A DNA stretch of 55,773 nucleotides from an uncultured Collinsella sp. (GTDB lineage Bacteria; Actinomycetota; Coriobacteriia; Coriobacteriales; Coriobacteriaceae), in assembly GCA_958407995.1 (NCBI GenBank), contig CATYJU010000009.1, forward strand, positions 1-55,773, given 5' to 3'. Within the stretch, counting starts at the first letter, position 1, and each line of letters opens with the position of its first letter. Shown in pieces: positions 5,683-14,386 of this stretch. A program made the position numbers and the translations under genes. The notes below the pieces were generated by a model, which was not told the DNA's origin, did not search any database, and worked only from the letters and a program-made list of their open reading frames with translations.

Positions 5683-8043
5683 CTAAACGCGGCGCTTAAG
5701 CTGGGCTCCACCCTCGCCGGGCATCAGACGGCGCGCGTCGTAGACCGAGTCGACGCCGCTGATGGAGGCCAGCAGCGGATCCAAGCCGCTCGCGTCCGAG
5801 ATCTCGACCATAAAGCGCAGGGTCGCAATGCCCTCGCGGTTGGTCGACGTGGCGGCCGAAAGAATGTTGCCGCCGGCATCGCCAATCGCAATGGTGACGT
5901 CCTTAAGCAGGCCCATGCGGTCCAGGCACTCGACCACGATCTCGACCTGGAAGAGGGTGTCGGCGGCGCCGTCCCACGCCACGTCAATCATGCGCTCGGG
6001 ATGCTCCATAAGGCCCTTGACGTTGGGGCAGTTGGCGCGGTGCACCGAGACGCCACGGCCGCGCGTGATGAAGCCGACGATATCGTCGCCCGTCACGGGA
6101 TTGCAGCAGTGCGCCAGACGCACCAGCAGGCCGCTGTTGCTCTCGCCCTTGACGATGATGCCGTTGCTCGCGCTCTTGCCGCGCTTTTGCGGTTTGCGGT
6201 TGGAGCCGCGGGCAGGCTGTTTCACGACCTCGGCGATGGCCTCGGCCTTGGTGAGCTGCTCCTCGGGCTTGGGATCCAAGATCTGCTCGACCTTGTTGCC
6301 TACGGCACGCGGGGCGACCTTACCGGCACCGACGGCCGCAAACAGGTCCTCGAGCTGCTTAAAGTTCAGCTGCTCCGCCACGGCATTGAGCGCACGCGTC
6401 GAGCGCGGCGTGGAAATGCCGTACCCGCGCTTGCGCAGGTCCTTGGCCAGCACGTCGCGACCGGCGGCAGCGTCGTCGTCCTTAGTCGCGGCGGCAAAGT
6501 AGCGGCGGATCTTGGACTTGGCCGAAGGCGTCTTGACGATCTTGAGCCAGTCACGCGACGGCTTTGAGCTCTTGTTGGTCAGAATCTCGACACGGTCGCC
6601 CGTCTTGATCTCGTGCGTGAGCGGGGCCACGGCACCGTTGATCTTGGCGCCCACGCAGTGGTTGCCGACCTCGGTGTGGACGGCGTAGGCAAAGTCGAGC
6701 GGGGTGGATCCGGCACGAAGCGCCATGACCTCGCCCTTGGGCGTAAAGACAAAGATCTCCTGATCGAACAGGTCGACCTTCAGCGAATGCAGGTACTCCT
6801 TGGCATCGGTGATCTCGTCGGAGGCAGCCCAATCGAGCGAGTGCTTGAGCCAGTTGATCTGGTCGTCCAGGCGCTGGGCGTCGTTGGTCTTGGAGGCAGA
6901 CGATCCACCCGACTTTTTATACAGCCAGTGGGCGGCGATGCCGTACTCGGCCTGCTCGTGCATCTCGTAGGTTCGAATCTGAATCTCGAGCGGTCGGGCC
7001 GTAGGGCCGATAACTGTCGTGTGGAGCGACTGGTAGTTATTGACCTTGGGCATGGCGATATAGTCTTTAAAGCGACCGGGCATGGGGTGCCACAGCGTGT
7101 GCACCGCGCCGAGCGTGGAGTAGCAGTCGCGCACCGAATGCGTGATGACGCGCAGCGCCACCAGGTCGTAGATCTCGGAGAATTCCTTGCCCTTGCGCTT
7201 CATCTTTTGGTAGATAGACCAATAGTGCTTGGAACGACCGTTGATCTGGAAGCCCTCCAAGCCAATACGGTTGAGCTCGTCGGTGAGCGTCTTGATGGTC
7301 TCGGCCAGATAACGCTCGCGAACCTCACGCGACTCCGCCACCATGCGTGCGATGCGCTGGTAGGCGTCGGGCTCCAAGTAGAAGAACGACAGGTCCTCGA
7401 GCTCCCACTTAATAGAGCTCATGCCCAGGCGGTCGGCCAAGGGCGCGTACACGTCCATGGTCTCGCGAGCCTTAAACAGGCGACGATCCTCGCGCAGGGC
7501 TGCCAGCGTTCGCATGTTGTGCAGACGATCGGCAAGTTTAACGATGATGACGCGGATGTCCTTGGACATGGCGAGGAACATCTTGCGCAGCGTAAGCGCC
7601 TGCTTCTCGTCCATGCTATCGACTTCAATGTTGGTGAGCTTGGTCACGCCATCGACGAGCTCGGCCACCGTATCGCCAAACAGGCCGGAAACATCGGCAA
7701 GTGAGGTCTCGGTATCCTCGACGGTATCGTGCAGCAGCGCGGCGCACACCACATCGCAGTCCATCTTGAGGTCGGCCAAAATGATGGCCACCTCGACGGG
7801 ATGGTTGATGTACATCTCACCCGAGCGCCGCTTTTGGTTGCAGTGCTTCTCGGCGGCAAAGCAATAGGCCTGCTCCACCTTAGAGAAGTCGTCCTCATTC
7901 ATATATTTGAGGCACAGGCGCTCCAGCTTGTCGTAGCTGTCCGCCATAATCTCGGGCGGCAGCTCATCGGCATGCTTATAGTGCTCCATCTCCGAGAACG
8001 GCTGGAGGGTGGAATCATGGGCGGTACGGGCTGCGGCATCCAT
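5683..8043 (-). CDS. relA: Bifunctional (p)ppGpp synthetase/hydrolase (Rel/SpoT)
   Basis: Makes and degrades the stringent-response alarmones ppGpp and pppGpp. The 786-residue protein has all five regions of the long RSH family: an HD hydrolase domain with His81, HDTVEDT (105-111) and the ADRLHN Asp near 172; a synthetase domain with RFKDYIAMPK (324-333) and the YQSLHTTV block; a TGS domain (about 428-490, FVFTPKGEVM); a helical and zinc-finger-like region with AHCCNPVTGD; and a C-terminal ACT domain (about 705-780). The intact HD residues and the RFKD rather than EFDD synthetase motif indicate a bifunctional enzyme. AAGGGGA precedes the ATG. RecJ-RecQ lies just upstream (15 bases), so the two are probably co-transcribed. 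Confidence 0.96.
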   Translation of the reverse strand: MDAAARTAHDSTLQPFSEMEHYKHADELPPEIMADSYDKLERLCLKYMNEDDFSKVEQAYCFAAEKHCNQKRRSGEMYINHPVEVAIILADLKMDCDVVCAALLHDTVEDTETSLADVSGLFGDTVAELVDGVTKLTNIEVDSMDEKQALTLRKMFLAMSKDIRVIIVKLADRLHNMRTLAALREDRRLFKARETMDVYAPLADRLGMSSIKWELEDLSFFYLEPDAYQRIARMVAESREVRERYLAETIKTLTDELNRIGLEGFQINGRSKHYWSIYQKMKRKGKEFSEIYDLVALRVITHSVRDCYSTLGAVHTLWHPMPGRFKDYIAMPKVNNYQSLHTTVIGPTARPLEIQIRTYEMHEQAEYGIAAHWLYKKSGGSSASKTNDAQRLDDQINWLKHSLDWAASDEITDAKEYLHSLKVDLFDQEIFVFTPKGEVMALRAGSTPLDFAYAVHTEVGNHCVGAKINGAVAPLTHEIKTGDRVEILTNKSSKPSRDWLKIVKTPSAKSKIRRYFAAATKDDDAAAGRDVLAKDLRKRGYGISTPRSTRALNAVAEQLNFKQLEDLFAAVGAGKVAPRAVGNKVEQILDPKPEEQLTKAEAIAEVVKQPARGSNRKPQKRGKSASNGIIVKGESNSGLLVRLAHCCNPVTGDDIVGFITRGRGVSVHRANCPNVKGLMEHPERMIDVAWDGAADTLFQVEIVVECLDRMGLLKDVTIAIGDAGGNILSAATSTNREGIATLRFMVEISDASGLDPLLASISGVDSVYDARRLMPGEGGAQLKRRV

Positions 8044-8058
8044 CGAGGTCCCCTTCCC

Positions 8059-11000
8059 CTAGGCCCGCGGTACGATCGGGCGGTTAACTTTGGCTAGCAT
8101 ATCAGAAGCGCACGAATCGAGCGCCCAGCTCCGGAAAGCCGAGAACTCCATGCGCGAGCGCAGACCCTCCAAATAGCGGATTGACCTGCTCAATTGCACA
8201 CGGCCGGGGTTTTCTGCCATCGCGATGCGACGGGTGTCGTCAAACCCCGAAACGCGACAGAAACCAAGCTCTTCGAAGATTCCCAGACCGCTTGCCACCG
8301 AGCGCTCGTCGACCGGCGTGCGCGCGTCGATGGCAAGACACATCTGCGCGATGTCGATATCGCTCGCACTAAACGAGTCGTCTCCGGTCTTGCCGCGGTT
8401 GGAGCGCCACATAGTCTGCAGCGCTCGATAGAGCGTGACGAGCTCGTCGCGCTCGGGCGCATAGCAATCGAGCAGGCGCTCGTTAATGCGGGCGTCACGC
8501 GACGAATAGAGCAGGTGGATCACGGCGGGCTGGCCGTCGCGGCCGGCACGACCGCTCATCTGGCTGAACTCGATGGCGCCAAACGGCATGTGGTAGAGCA
8601 CGACATGGCGGATATCGGGCAGGTTCACGCCCTCGCCAAAGGCAGAGGTCGAAACGATGCAGCTAAGGCTTCCGTCTCGGAACGCCTCCTCCACACGGCG
8701 ACGATCGGAGCGCGCAAGCCCCGCGTTATAGAACGCGATGCGGGTCGCGCAATCGGGTACCCGCTTGCGCAGCGTCTTAGCAAGCGCCACGGACTGGTCG
8801 CGCGAGTTGACGTAGATGACGGTCTTCTCCCCCGTTGCCACGATTGACACCAGGCGGTTCTCGCGGCTCGCAAGATCTCGGTCATCCTCGAGCTGCAAGT
8901 TCTCGCGCACCGTCTCGTCGACCACCGTGCGGGTAATCGGTAGCACGCGGGCGAGCTCGGCCACAACCGGAGCCGTTGCGGTGGCAGTCGCGGCCAGAAC
9001 GACCGGGTCGCCCAGGGCCTTGAGGATATCGGGCATGTCGAGATAGGCGCTGCGGTCGCCGCCCTTGGCAAGACCGGCATGATGCGCCTCATCGATAACG
9101 ACAAAACCGATGCGCCCCGAACGCGCAAAGCGGTCGCGGTGAATGGACAGGAACTCGGGCGTCGTGAGCACGATGCCGGTGCGGCCCGAAGCCAAGCCGG
9201 CAAACACGTCATCGCGCGCCGCCTCCACGGTCTCGCCGGTCAGCACGCCTACGCCAATGCCGAGCGCGGCCATCGTCGACGAGAGGTGATAGGCCTGGTC
9301 GGCAACGAGCGCGCGCAGCGGATAGACAAAGATGCTCGCACGCCCGCGAAGAACCGCCTCGCGCGCGGCATGCACATGGAAGATAAGAGACTTGCCGCGC
9401 CCCGTTCCCATGACGGCCAGAACACTTTGGTGATCGGCCAGGGCATCGAGTGCCTCGACCTGCGCGCGGTGCGGCCGGTTCGAACCGATAAAGCTATGGA
9501 TAAGCGAGCGCGTCAGCTCGGTATAGGAAAGCTGGGCGAGCGTCTCGCGTTTACGCGACTCCAGGCGCGGGCCAGAATCCGCCGGTTGCACGCCGCGGCG
9601 AAGCTCACATGCCGGGTCGTCAACGCTGGGTACCGTGGTATCGCGGACCAAGACATCCTTGATCATGAGCTTTGGCTTTACGCGACCTTGCCAATGCTCG
9701 GCCACGGCCTCGAACACCAAATCGACGGCGCTGTCGCAATTGATAAGCCTGTCGATCTGCGGCACGCGGAACATAATGGCCGGCACGCTCGCGGCGCCAT
9801 CGGTCGCCACGAAGCGCATGTGCTCGCCGGTTTTGCCCACCACGGCGCGATCGCACATTGTCACGCCCTCGGCCGCCAACAGCGGCACCTTGTTGCCCTG
9901 GCCAAACGGCTCAAGACGGGAGATCTGCTCGATGGTCTCGATATTCAGCTCGGAGAGGTCGACGGTGGCAGCAACCTCGTCGGTGTCCTCAAAGTCCTCG
10001 GCGGGAAGCTCGGACAGCACGGCGGAAAGGCGACGACGGAACTCGTCGAGCTTGGACGCCTCGATGGTCACGCCCACCGCACCCGCATGCCCGCCGCGAC
10101 GAATCAGCAGATCGGAGCAGCGTTCTACGGCGTCGAACAGGTTGACCTTGCCCACCGAGCGACCCGAACCGCGCGCGATACCGCCTTCGATCGAGAACAG
10201 CAACGCCGGCACGTGGTAACGGTTGGTCAGGCGGCTCGCCACGATACCCTTGACGCCCTCGTGCCAGCCCTCGCCACCCACGACGATTGCGCGACCGCCA
10301 TCATAGGTCTCCTCGACCTTTGCCATGGCATCGCGTGTGAGCTCCGCCTCGATCTCACGGCGTTGGCGATTGATCTCCTCGAGCTCGGCCGCCAGAGCGC
10401 TTGCCTCGATAGGATCGCGGGCAAGCAGCAGGTCGAGCGCCAGCTTGGGATCGGCCATGCGGCCGGCGGCGTTCAAACGGGGAATGAGCGAAAACGACAG
10501 GCCATCGGCCGTAATGGTAGAAAGGTCGGCCTTGGCAAGTGCGGCCAGCGCGATATAGCCAGGACGGGCGGTCACGCGCATCTGCTGGATGCCTTCGGCG
10601 ACCAGCGCGCGGTTCTCGGGCGTCAGCGGCATCATGTCGGACACGGTACCCAGCGCCGCGACCTCGATCAGCGAACGCCAATACGACGGCTTGCCCAGAC
10701 GCTCGCCCAGGACCTGCACCAGCTTGAGCGCCACGCCGGCACCGGCAAGCTCGCGCGAGGGACCCTCGTCCTCGAGCTTTGGGTCGGTCAGGGGCACGCC
10801 CTGCGGCACCTGGTCGGACGGCTCATGATGGTCCGTGACCACCAAATCGATCCCCAGGCTCTCCAGATAGGAGACCTCTTCCTTGGCGGCAATGCCGTTA
10901 TCGACGGTCACGATCAGCTGGGGGCGAGCGAGCTCGTTAACGCGGTCGAGCGCCGCGCGCGAAAGACCGTAGCCCTCGTCAAAGCGATGCGGAATAAACG

Positions 11001-11346
11001 GCGTGACATCGGCGCCAAACGTGCGCAGCGCCTCGGTCAACAGGCAGGTCGACGTAATACCGTCAACGTCAAAATCGCCAAAGACCGCGATGTGCTCGTG
11101 GTTGTGAATAGCACGCTCGACGCGGTCGGCAACGACCGACATGCCCGGGATAATGAGTGGGTCGGCCCAGTCGCGATCGAGTGAAGGCGTCAAAAACAGC
11201 TGACCTTCCTCGATGGATGTAATGCCGTGCGCAACCATAATGCGCGCCACCAGCCCGGGTATGCCCAGACCAGCCGAAAGCTCCTTTTCGAGCTCGGGGT
11301 TTTGCTGAGCGACCGCCCAGCGATGCGTCGTCTTAAGCGATGACAT
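8059..11346 (-). CDS. recJ: RecJ exonuclease fused to RecQ-like DEAH helicase
   Basis: A 1095-residue fusion. The N-terminal ~570 residues are RecJ, the 5'-3' single-strand-specific exonuclease: FGDFDVDGITS (motif I, about 89-99), TDHHEPSD (DHH at 172-174), ALGTVSDMMPL, and the DHHA1 motif RRGGHAGAVG. The C-terminal part is an SF2 helicase of RecQ type: MGTGRGKS (Walker A, about 649), VIDEAHH (about 752), AATATATA, FGEGVNLPDIR and QMSGRAGRDGQ. RecJ and RecQ act together in end resection in E. coli; here they are one chain. ATG 11346 (MSSLKTTHRW) is chosen over a GTG at 11391. It has a G-rich GGGGTGGG upstream. A TATAAT lies at 11460-11455. No zinc-binding RQC cysteines or clear HRDC domain were seen. 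Confidence 0.93.
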   Translation of the reverse strand: MSSLKTTHRWAVAQQNPELEKELSAGLGIPGLVARIMVAHGITSIEEGQLFLTPSLDRDWADPLIIPGMSVVADRVERAIHNHEHIAVFGDFDVDGITSTCLLTEALRTFGADVTPFIPHRFDEGYGLSRAALDRVNELARPQLIVTVDNGIAAKEEVSYLESLGIDLVVTDHHEPSDQVPQGVPLTDPKLEDEGPSRELAGAGVALKLVQVLGERLGKPSYWRSLIEVAALGTVSDMMPLTPENRALVAEGIQQMRVTARPGYIALAALAKADLSTITADGLSFSLIPRLNAAGRMADPKLALDLLLARDPIEASALAAELEEINRQRREIEAELTRDAMAKVEETYDGGRAIVVGGEGWHEGVKGIVASRLTNRYHVPALLFSIEGGIARGSGRSVGKVNLFDAVERCSDLLIRRGGHAGAVGVTIEASKLDEFRRRLSAVLSELPAEDFEDTDEVAATVDLSELNIETIEQISRLEPFGQGNKVPLLAAEGVTMCDRAVVGKTGEHMRFVATDGAASVPAIMFRVPQIDRLINCDSAVDLVFEAVAEHWQGRVKPKLMIKDVLVRDTTVPSVDDPACELRRGVQPADSGPRLESRKRETLAQLSYTELTRSLIHSFIGSNRPHRAQVEALDALADHQSVLAVMGTGRGKSLIFHVHAAREAVLRGRASIFVYPLRALVADQAYHLSSTMAALGIGVGVLTGETVEAARDDVFAGLASGRTGIVLTTPEFLSIHRDRFARSGRIGFVVIDEAHHAGLAKGGDRSAYLDMPDILKALGDPVVLAATATATAPVVAELARVLPITRTVVDETVRENLQLEDDRDLASRENRLVSIVATGEKTVIYVNSRDQSVALAKTLRKRVPDCATRIAFYNAGLARSDRRRVEEAFRDGSLSCIVSTSAFGEGVNLPDIRHVVLYHMPFGAIEFSQMSGRAGRDGQPAVIHLLYSSRDARINERLLDCYAPERDELVTLYRALQTMWRSNRGKTGDDSFSASDIDIAQMCLAIDARTPVDERSVASGLGIFEELGFCRVSGFDDTRRIAMAENPGRVQLSRSIRYLEGLRSRMEFSAFRSWALDSCASDMLAKVNRPIVPRA

Positions 11347-11622
11347 AGGCGCCCACCCCCGATAGGGGCAGGTCGCCGCGATACCTCTCACGGTTCATAG
11401 CGATGAGTCCTCTGTGTATGCCCGCTTCGGCAGGCAGATCTGTTGAACGGATTTATTATACCGTGCGGCACGGACGCAGAACCTCGCAGCACGCCGTGGT
11501 TTCGGTAAACGATGACGGTAATAGCCTCGAAACAATCGTGCGTTTCTGACGCGCGGACGCATGCGAGCGTCTAGCATATCCATTCAAACCGGATTCACGA
11601 GCAAAGGGAGTCACAAGAGCAT

Positions 11623-12621
11623 ATGAAGCAATGGGTTGGACTGGGCAAATTTCTCGCGGGGCACATGCAGATCATCGTTCCGATTTGCGTGGCGCTCGGC
11701 GTGCTCTTTCCTCAGCAGATCGGTGTTCTCAAGCCCATCGTTCCCACCTTGTTTGCCTTTATGACGTTTCAGGGTGCGCTCAGCAACACCTTTCACCAGG
11801 TAGTTGAGGTGTTCCGCCGTCCGCTGCACCTGATTTTGGCGCTGCTCGTCTCGGCGGTGCTTATCCCTATCGCAGCCTATGCCATAGGATCGCTGTTCTT
11901 TGGCTCCAACCCCAACCTTGTCTGCGGCATCGTGCTCGAGTACAGCGTACCCGTGGCAGTCACCGCTTTTATGTGGATTAGCATGTTCGGCGGCAACGGC
12001 CCGCTCGCGCTCACCATCATCCTGACGTCCTCGGTCATCTCACCTGTGACGATTCCTCTTACGCTCAAGCTCCTGCTGGGCGCCACCGTCGCAATCGATG
12101 TTCCGAGCATGATGCAGAACATGGCCTTTATGATCGCCATCCCCGCCGTGCTCGGCATCGTGATCAACGAGCTCACGCGTGGATGGGGACACGAGAAGCT
12201 CTCCCCCACGCTTTCGCCCGCCTGCAAGTTCATGATGATGGGTGTCATCGCGTCCAACTCCACCGCCATGAGCGAGTACGTGCTGCACATGAACGCGGTG
12301 CGTCTGGAAGTCGCCCTCTTTATTTTGATCTTCGCCATCAGTGGCTTTATCATCGGCATCCTGGTCGCACGTGCCCTGCATCTGCCGTATAGCGAGACGA
12401 CCACCATGTGCTTTACCTGCGGCATGCGTAACATCTCTTCGGGCGCCGTCATCGCCACGCAGTATTTTCCCGGCGAGGTCGTGTTCCCCGTCATGTGCGG
12501 CACGCTGTTTCAGCAGGTGCTGGCCTCGATTATCGGGCATCTCTTTGAGCGCCTAACCGGCGAGGAGCGCGCCAAACAGCGCAAGCAGGTCAAGGCCGGG
12601 CGCGACGCAATGGCACGCTAG
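11623..12621 (+). CDS. Bile acid:sodium symporter family transporter
   Basis: A 332-residue integral membrane protein with about ten hydrophobic segments and the architecture of the BASS/SBF family. Recognisable family features include LVCGIVLEYSVPVAV, the middle GVIASNSTAMSEY block, and a late MRNISSGAVIATQYFP segment, which fits the sodium- or substrate-binding crossover region. Members carry bile acids, pantoate, pyruvate or other organic anions with sodium; the substrate cannot be assigned. In a gut organism bile acids are possible but unproved. It is divergent from recJ across a 276-base promoter region and convergent with the DUF4931 gene, 30 bases away. The ATG has a purine-rich AAAGGGAG about 13 bases upstream, a rather long spacing. 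Confidence 0.85.
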   Translation: MKQWVGLGKFLAGHMQIIVPICVALGVLFPQQIGVLKPIVPTLFAFMTFQGALSNTFHQVVEVFRRPLHLILALLVSAVLIPIAAYAIGSLFFGSNPNLVCGIVLEYSVPVAVTAFMWISMFGGNGPLALTIILTSSVISPVTIPLTLKLLLGATVAIDVPSMMQNMAFMIAIPAVLGIVINELTRGWGHEKLSPTLSPACKFMMMGVIASNSTAMSEYVLHMNAVRLEVALFILIFAISGFIIGILVARALHLPYSETTTMCFTCGMRNISSGAVIATQYFPGEVVFPVMCGTLFQQVLASIIGHLFERLTGEERAKQRKQVKAGRDAMAR

Positions 12622-12651
12622 ACTGTCCGCATTGCGCGGGTGTTAGCCTTG

Positions 12652-13449
12652 CTATACGAGCGTTTCCAGATGCGCGCGTAGGCGCTCAGCATCGATATCG
12701 AGCGTGGTCTCGGCATTGACCTGGGCCAAACGATAGCCGACAAAGTAGGGCGAAACCACCCAACGCGGCAGCGCCTTGGCAATGGTCCGGCCGTCCATGT
12801 GGTAGAAGAACAAGTTGTACGACTCCGCGCGACCGCCGTGGTGCTCGTGCAGGATATAGCGCAGGGTCACCTGAATCGCATCGGCAAACAGGTCCACCTC
12901 GGCTTGGTCGCGGGCGTCGTCGCTGGCGGCGATTCCCTGTGGAGCCGAGACGTTGACCTCAAAGAATCCCATAATCGGCTCGGTTGAGATGTTGACCGCG
13001 ACCCTCCCCCGCCGCCAAACATCGATGCCTTCAAAATTTGCCGAGGTCAGCGCCGCATAGCCGTCCTCCTGTTCCAAGCCCACAATCTGCATATGCGGAT
13101 GGACGAGGCTGCCGCCCGAAAGCGGGCCTTTGTTCTTGTACATGAGCACACTGCGGTACTGCTGGGAATCGATCATCTGCTGCCAACAGCCCAGGGCAAA
13201 CCTCATCACATGATGCAGCTCATCCGGTTCATAGGTCACCAGGTCGGCGTCGTGATTGGCCGACTCGATCAATACGGTCTGACGGGTGGCCCGCAAGGTC
13301 TTGAACTTATTCTCGAGCCAGATACAGTCACCATCGCGCCGGATGATGTTGGCGAGCCCCTCCGTGTCGCAAAAGGGGCACGCGGTACCGGGGCGGCGGT
13401 TGTCGTCGGGCTTGCCGCTCGCCCGCTGAACGTCAAATACCAGCGCCAC
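12652..13449 (-). CDS. DUF4931 protein, GalT-like HIT fold
   Basis: A 265-residue protein of the DUF4931 family, distantly related to galactose-1-phosphate uridylyltransferase. Visible family features are an N-terminal zinc-type CPFC motif near residue 25, the GPLSGGSLVHPHMQIVGL block with the HxHxQ nucleotide-transfer triad, and ETVLIES-like strands. The HxHxQ pattern supports a nucleotidyl-transfer or hydrolysis role on a sugar phosphate or nucleotide, but no substrate is known to me. It starts with GTG at 13449, and its ribosome binding site, GGAGG, is inside the last codons of cutC (CTGGAGGTATAA), so the two genes are translationally coupled. Confidence 0.8.
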   Translation of the reverse strand: MALVFDVQRASGKPDDNRRPGTACPFCDTEGLANIIRRDGDCIWLENKFKTLRATRQTVLIESANHDADLVTYEPDELHHVMRFALGCWQQMIDSQQYRSVLMYKNKGPLSGGSLVHPHMQIVGLEQEDGYAALTSANFEGIDVWRRGRVAVNISTEPIMGFFEVNVSAPQGIAASDDARDQAEVDLFADAIQVTLRYILHEHHGGRAESYNLFFYHMDGRTIAKALPRWVVSPYFVGYRLAQVNAETTLDIDAERLRAHLETLV

Positions 13450-13452
13450 GGG

Positions 13453-14130
13453 TTATACCTCCAGCGGCACGATCTTGGTGCCATGGAGCTCGGAGACGCC
13501 TAGCGCCGCCGCGACCGTATCACGGTTTGCCGCAGCGATGCCGCCGCCGGGAAGGATGGTCAAACGATCGCCCGCATACTCGATTAAACGAGCCAGGTTT
13601 TCGAAGTTGTCCTCGATCGGCGTACCGGCAGCACCACCGTGCGTCAGAATGCGCGTGACGCCGCAGTCGGCAAGTGTATCAATCGCATCGAGCTGAGCCT
13701 CGGGCGAGAGCTGGTCAAATGCCATGTGGAAGGTAATATCGATGGGCCCGCGCTTGCACTCTTCGGTCGCGCAGCCCGCGGCCATCACGAGGGCGCCCAA
13801 CGTAAGCTCGTCGAGCGCCCATCCGCTGGCACAAGGTTTGCAGCAGCCAAAGACCAGGCCGTCAACGCCGGCGCTCACAGCAAGGCCCAGGTCCATCTCC
13901 ATCATGCGCAGCTCGTCCTGGTTGTAATGAAAGTCGCCACCACGCGGACGAATCATGCACATCACTCGCGCGTCATGCTCGTGAGCGTAACTGACTGTAG
14001 CGCTAATAACGCCGGCGGAAGGCGTGGTGCCACCGACGGCGAGGTTGTCACACAGCTCAATGCGCCTCGCACCAGCCTCGATGGCCGCCGGCACTCGCTC
14101 AAAGTTCTCGGCACAAAACTCGTACAGCAT
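13453..14130 (-). CDS. cutC: CutC family protein
   Basis: A 225-residue TIM-barrel protein of the CutC family, first linked to copper tolerance in E. coli, though the biochemical role is unsettled. Diagnostic blocks are the opening MLYEFCAENFE, AGARRIELCDNLAVGGTTPS, MIRPRGGDFHY, GVDGLVFGC, FHMAFDQL, ILTHGGA and ILPGGGI. The frame is open back to 14562, but the family N-terminus starts at the ATG at 14130, with GGGGG about 7 bases upstream. It is the first gene of a two-gene operon with the DUF4931 gene (3 bases between them). A 67-bp palindromic repeat lies just upstream. Confidence 0.93.
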   Translation of the reverse strand: MLYEFCAENFERVPAAIEAGARRIELCDNLAVGGTTPSAGVISATVSYAHEHDARVMCMIRPRGGDFHYNQDELRMMEMDLGLAVSAGVDGLVFGCCKPCASGWALDELTLGALVMAAGCATEECKRGPIDITFHMAFDQLSPEAQLDAIDTLADCGVTRILTHGGAAGTPIEDNFENLARLIEYAGDRLTILPGGGIAAANRDTVAAALGVSELHGTKIVPLEV

Positions 14131-14189
14131 AGATAGGCCCCCAAAGACAGCAGATGTTTTCCGACGGGCATTGTCACACATCCCCATGA

Positions 14190-14256
14190 AGTTGCGGTGG
14201 AATAGGGACTGTTTTGGCGTCTGGGGCCCGTATTCAGTCCCTATTTCACCGCAACT
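14190..14256. repeat. 67-bp palindromic repeat, copy 1
   Basis: Two 21-base arms (AGTTGCGGTGGAATAGGGAC plus T at 14190-14210; complement at 14236-14256, one mismatch) flank a 25-base loop. The first ~35 bases (from GAAG at 14188) are identical to the second copy at 16113-16179. It lies between the divergent genes cutC and the receptor-like gene. Confidence 0.85.
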
Positions 14257-14310
14257 CAGAATGATTCCTTGGGAACGGCGCGGCTGGCCGAAAAATGTTG
14301 CCGATGGTGA

Positions 14311-14336
14311 ATGTTGCGCAACATGATTCGCGAATC
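14311..14336. promoter_or_regulatory. Two adjoining perfect palindromes (operator candidate)
   Basis: ATGTTGCGCAACAT (14311-14324) is a perfect 14-bp palindrome, followed with no gap by GATTCGCGAATC (14325-14336), a perfect 12-bp palindrome. Another half-site, ATGTTGC, occurs at 14295-14301. They lie 51-76 bases before the start codon at 14387, where a repressor or activator would bind. No matching regulator is encoded next to them. Confidence 0.5.
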
Positions 14337-14386
14337 TTAGGCAACCATGGCAGTATCGACATTCGTATCCAGAGGAAAGGATTGCC

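Noticed and set aside
5665..6567. Long plus-strand frames opposite relA/spoT (and similar ones opposite recJ, the liv genes, purL and the antiporter)
   Set aside because: They are mirror frames of GC-rich genes with third-position bias; the real proteins are clear on the other strand.
14190..14256. CRISPR-like repeat interpretation of the palindromic repeats
   Set aside because: Only two copies, 1.9 kb apart, each internally palindromic, with no spacers or cas genes.
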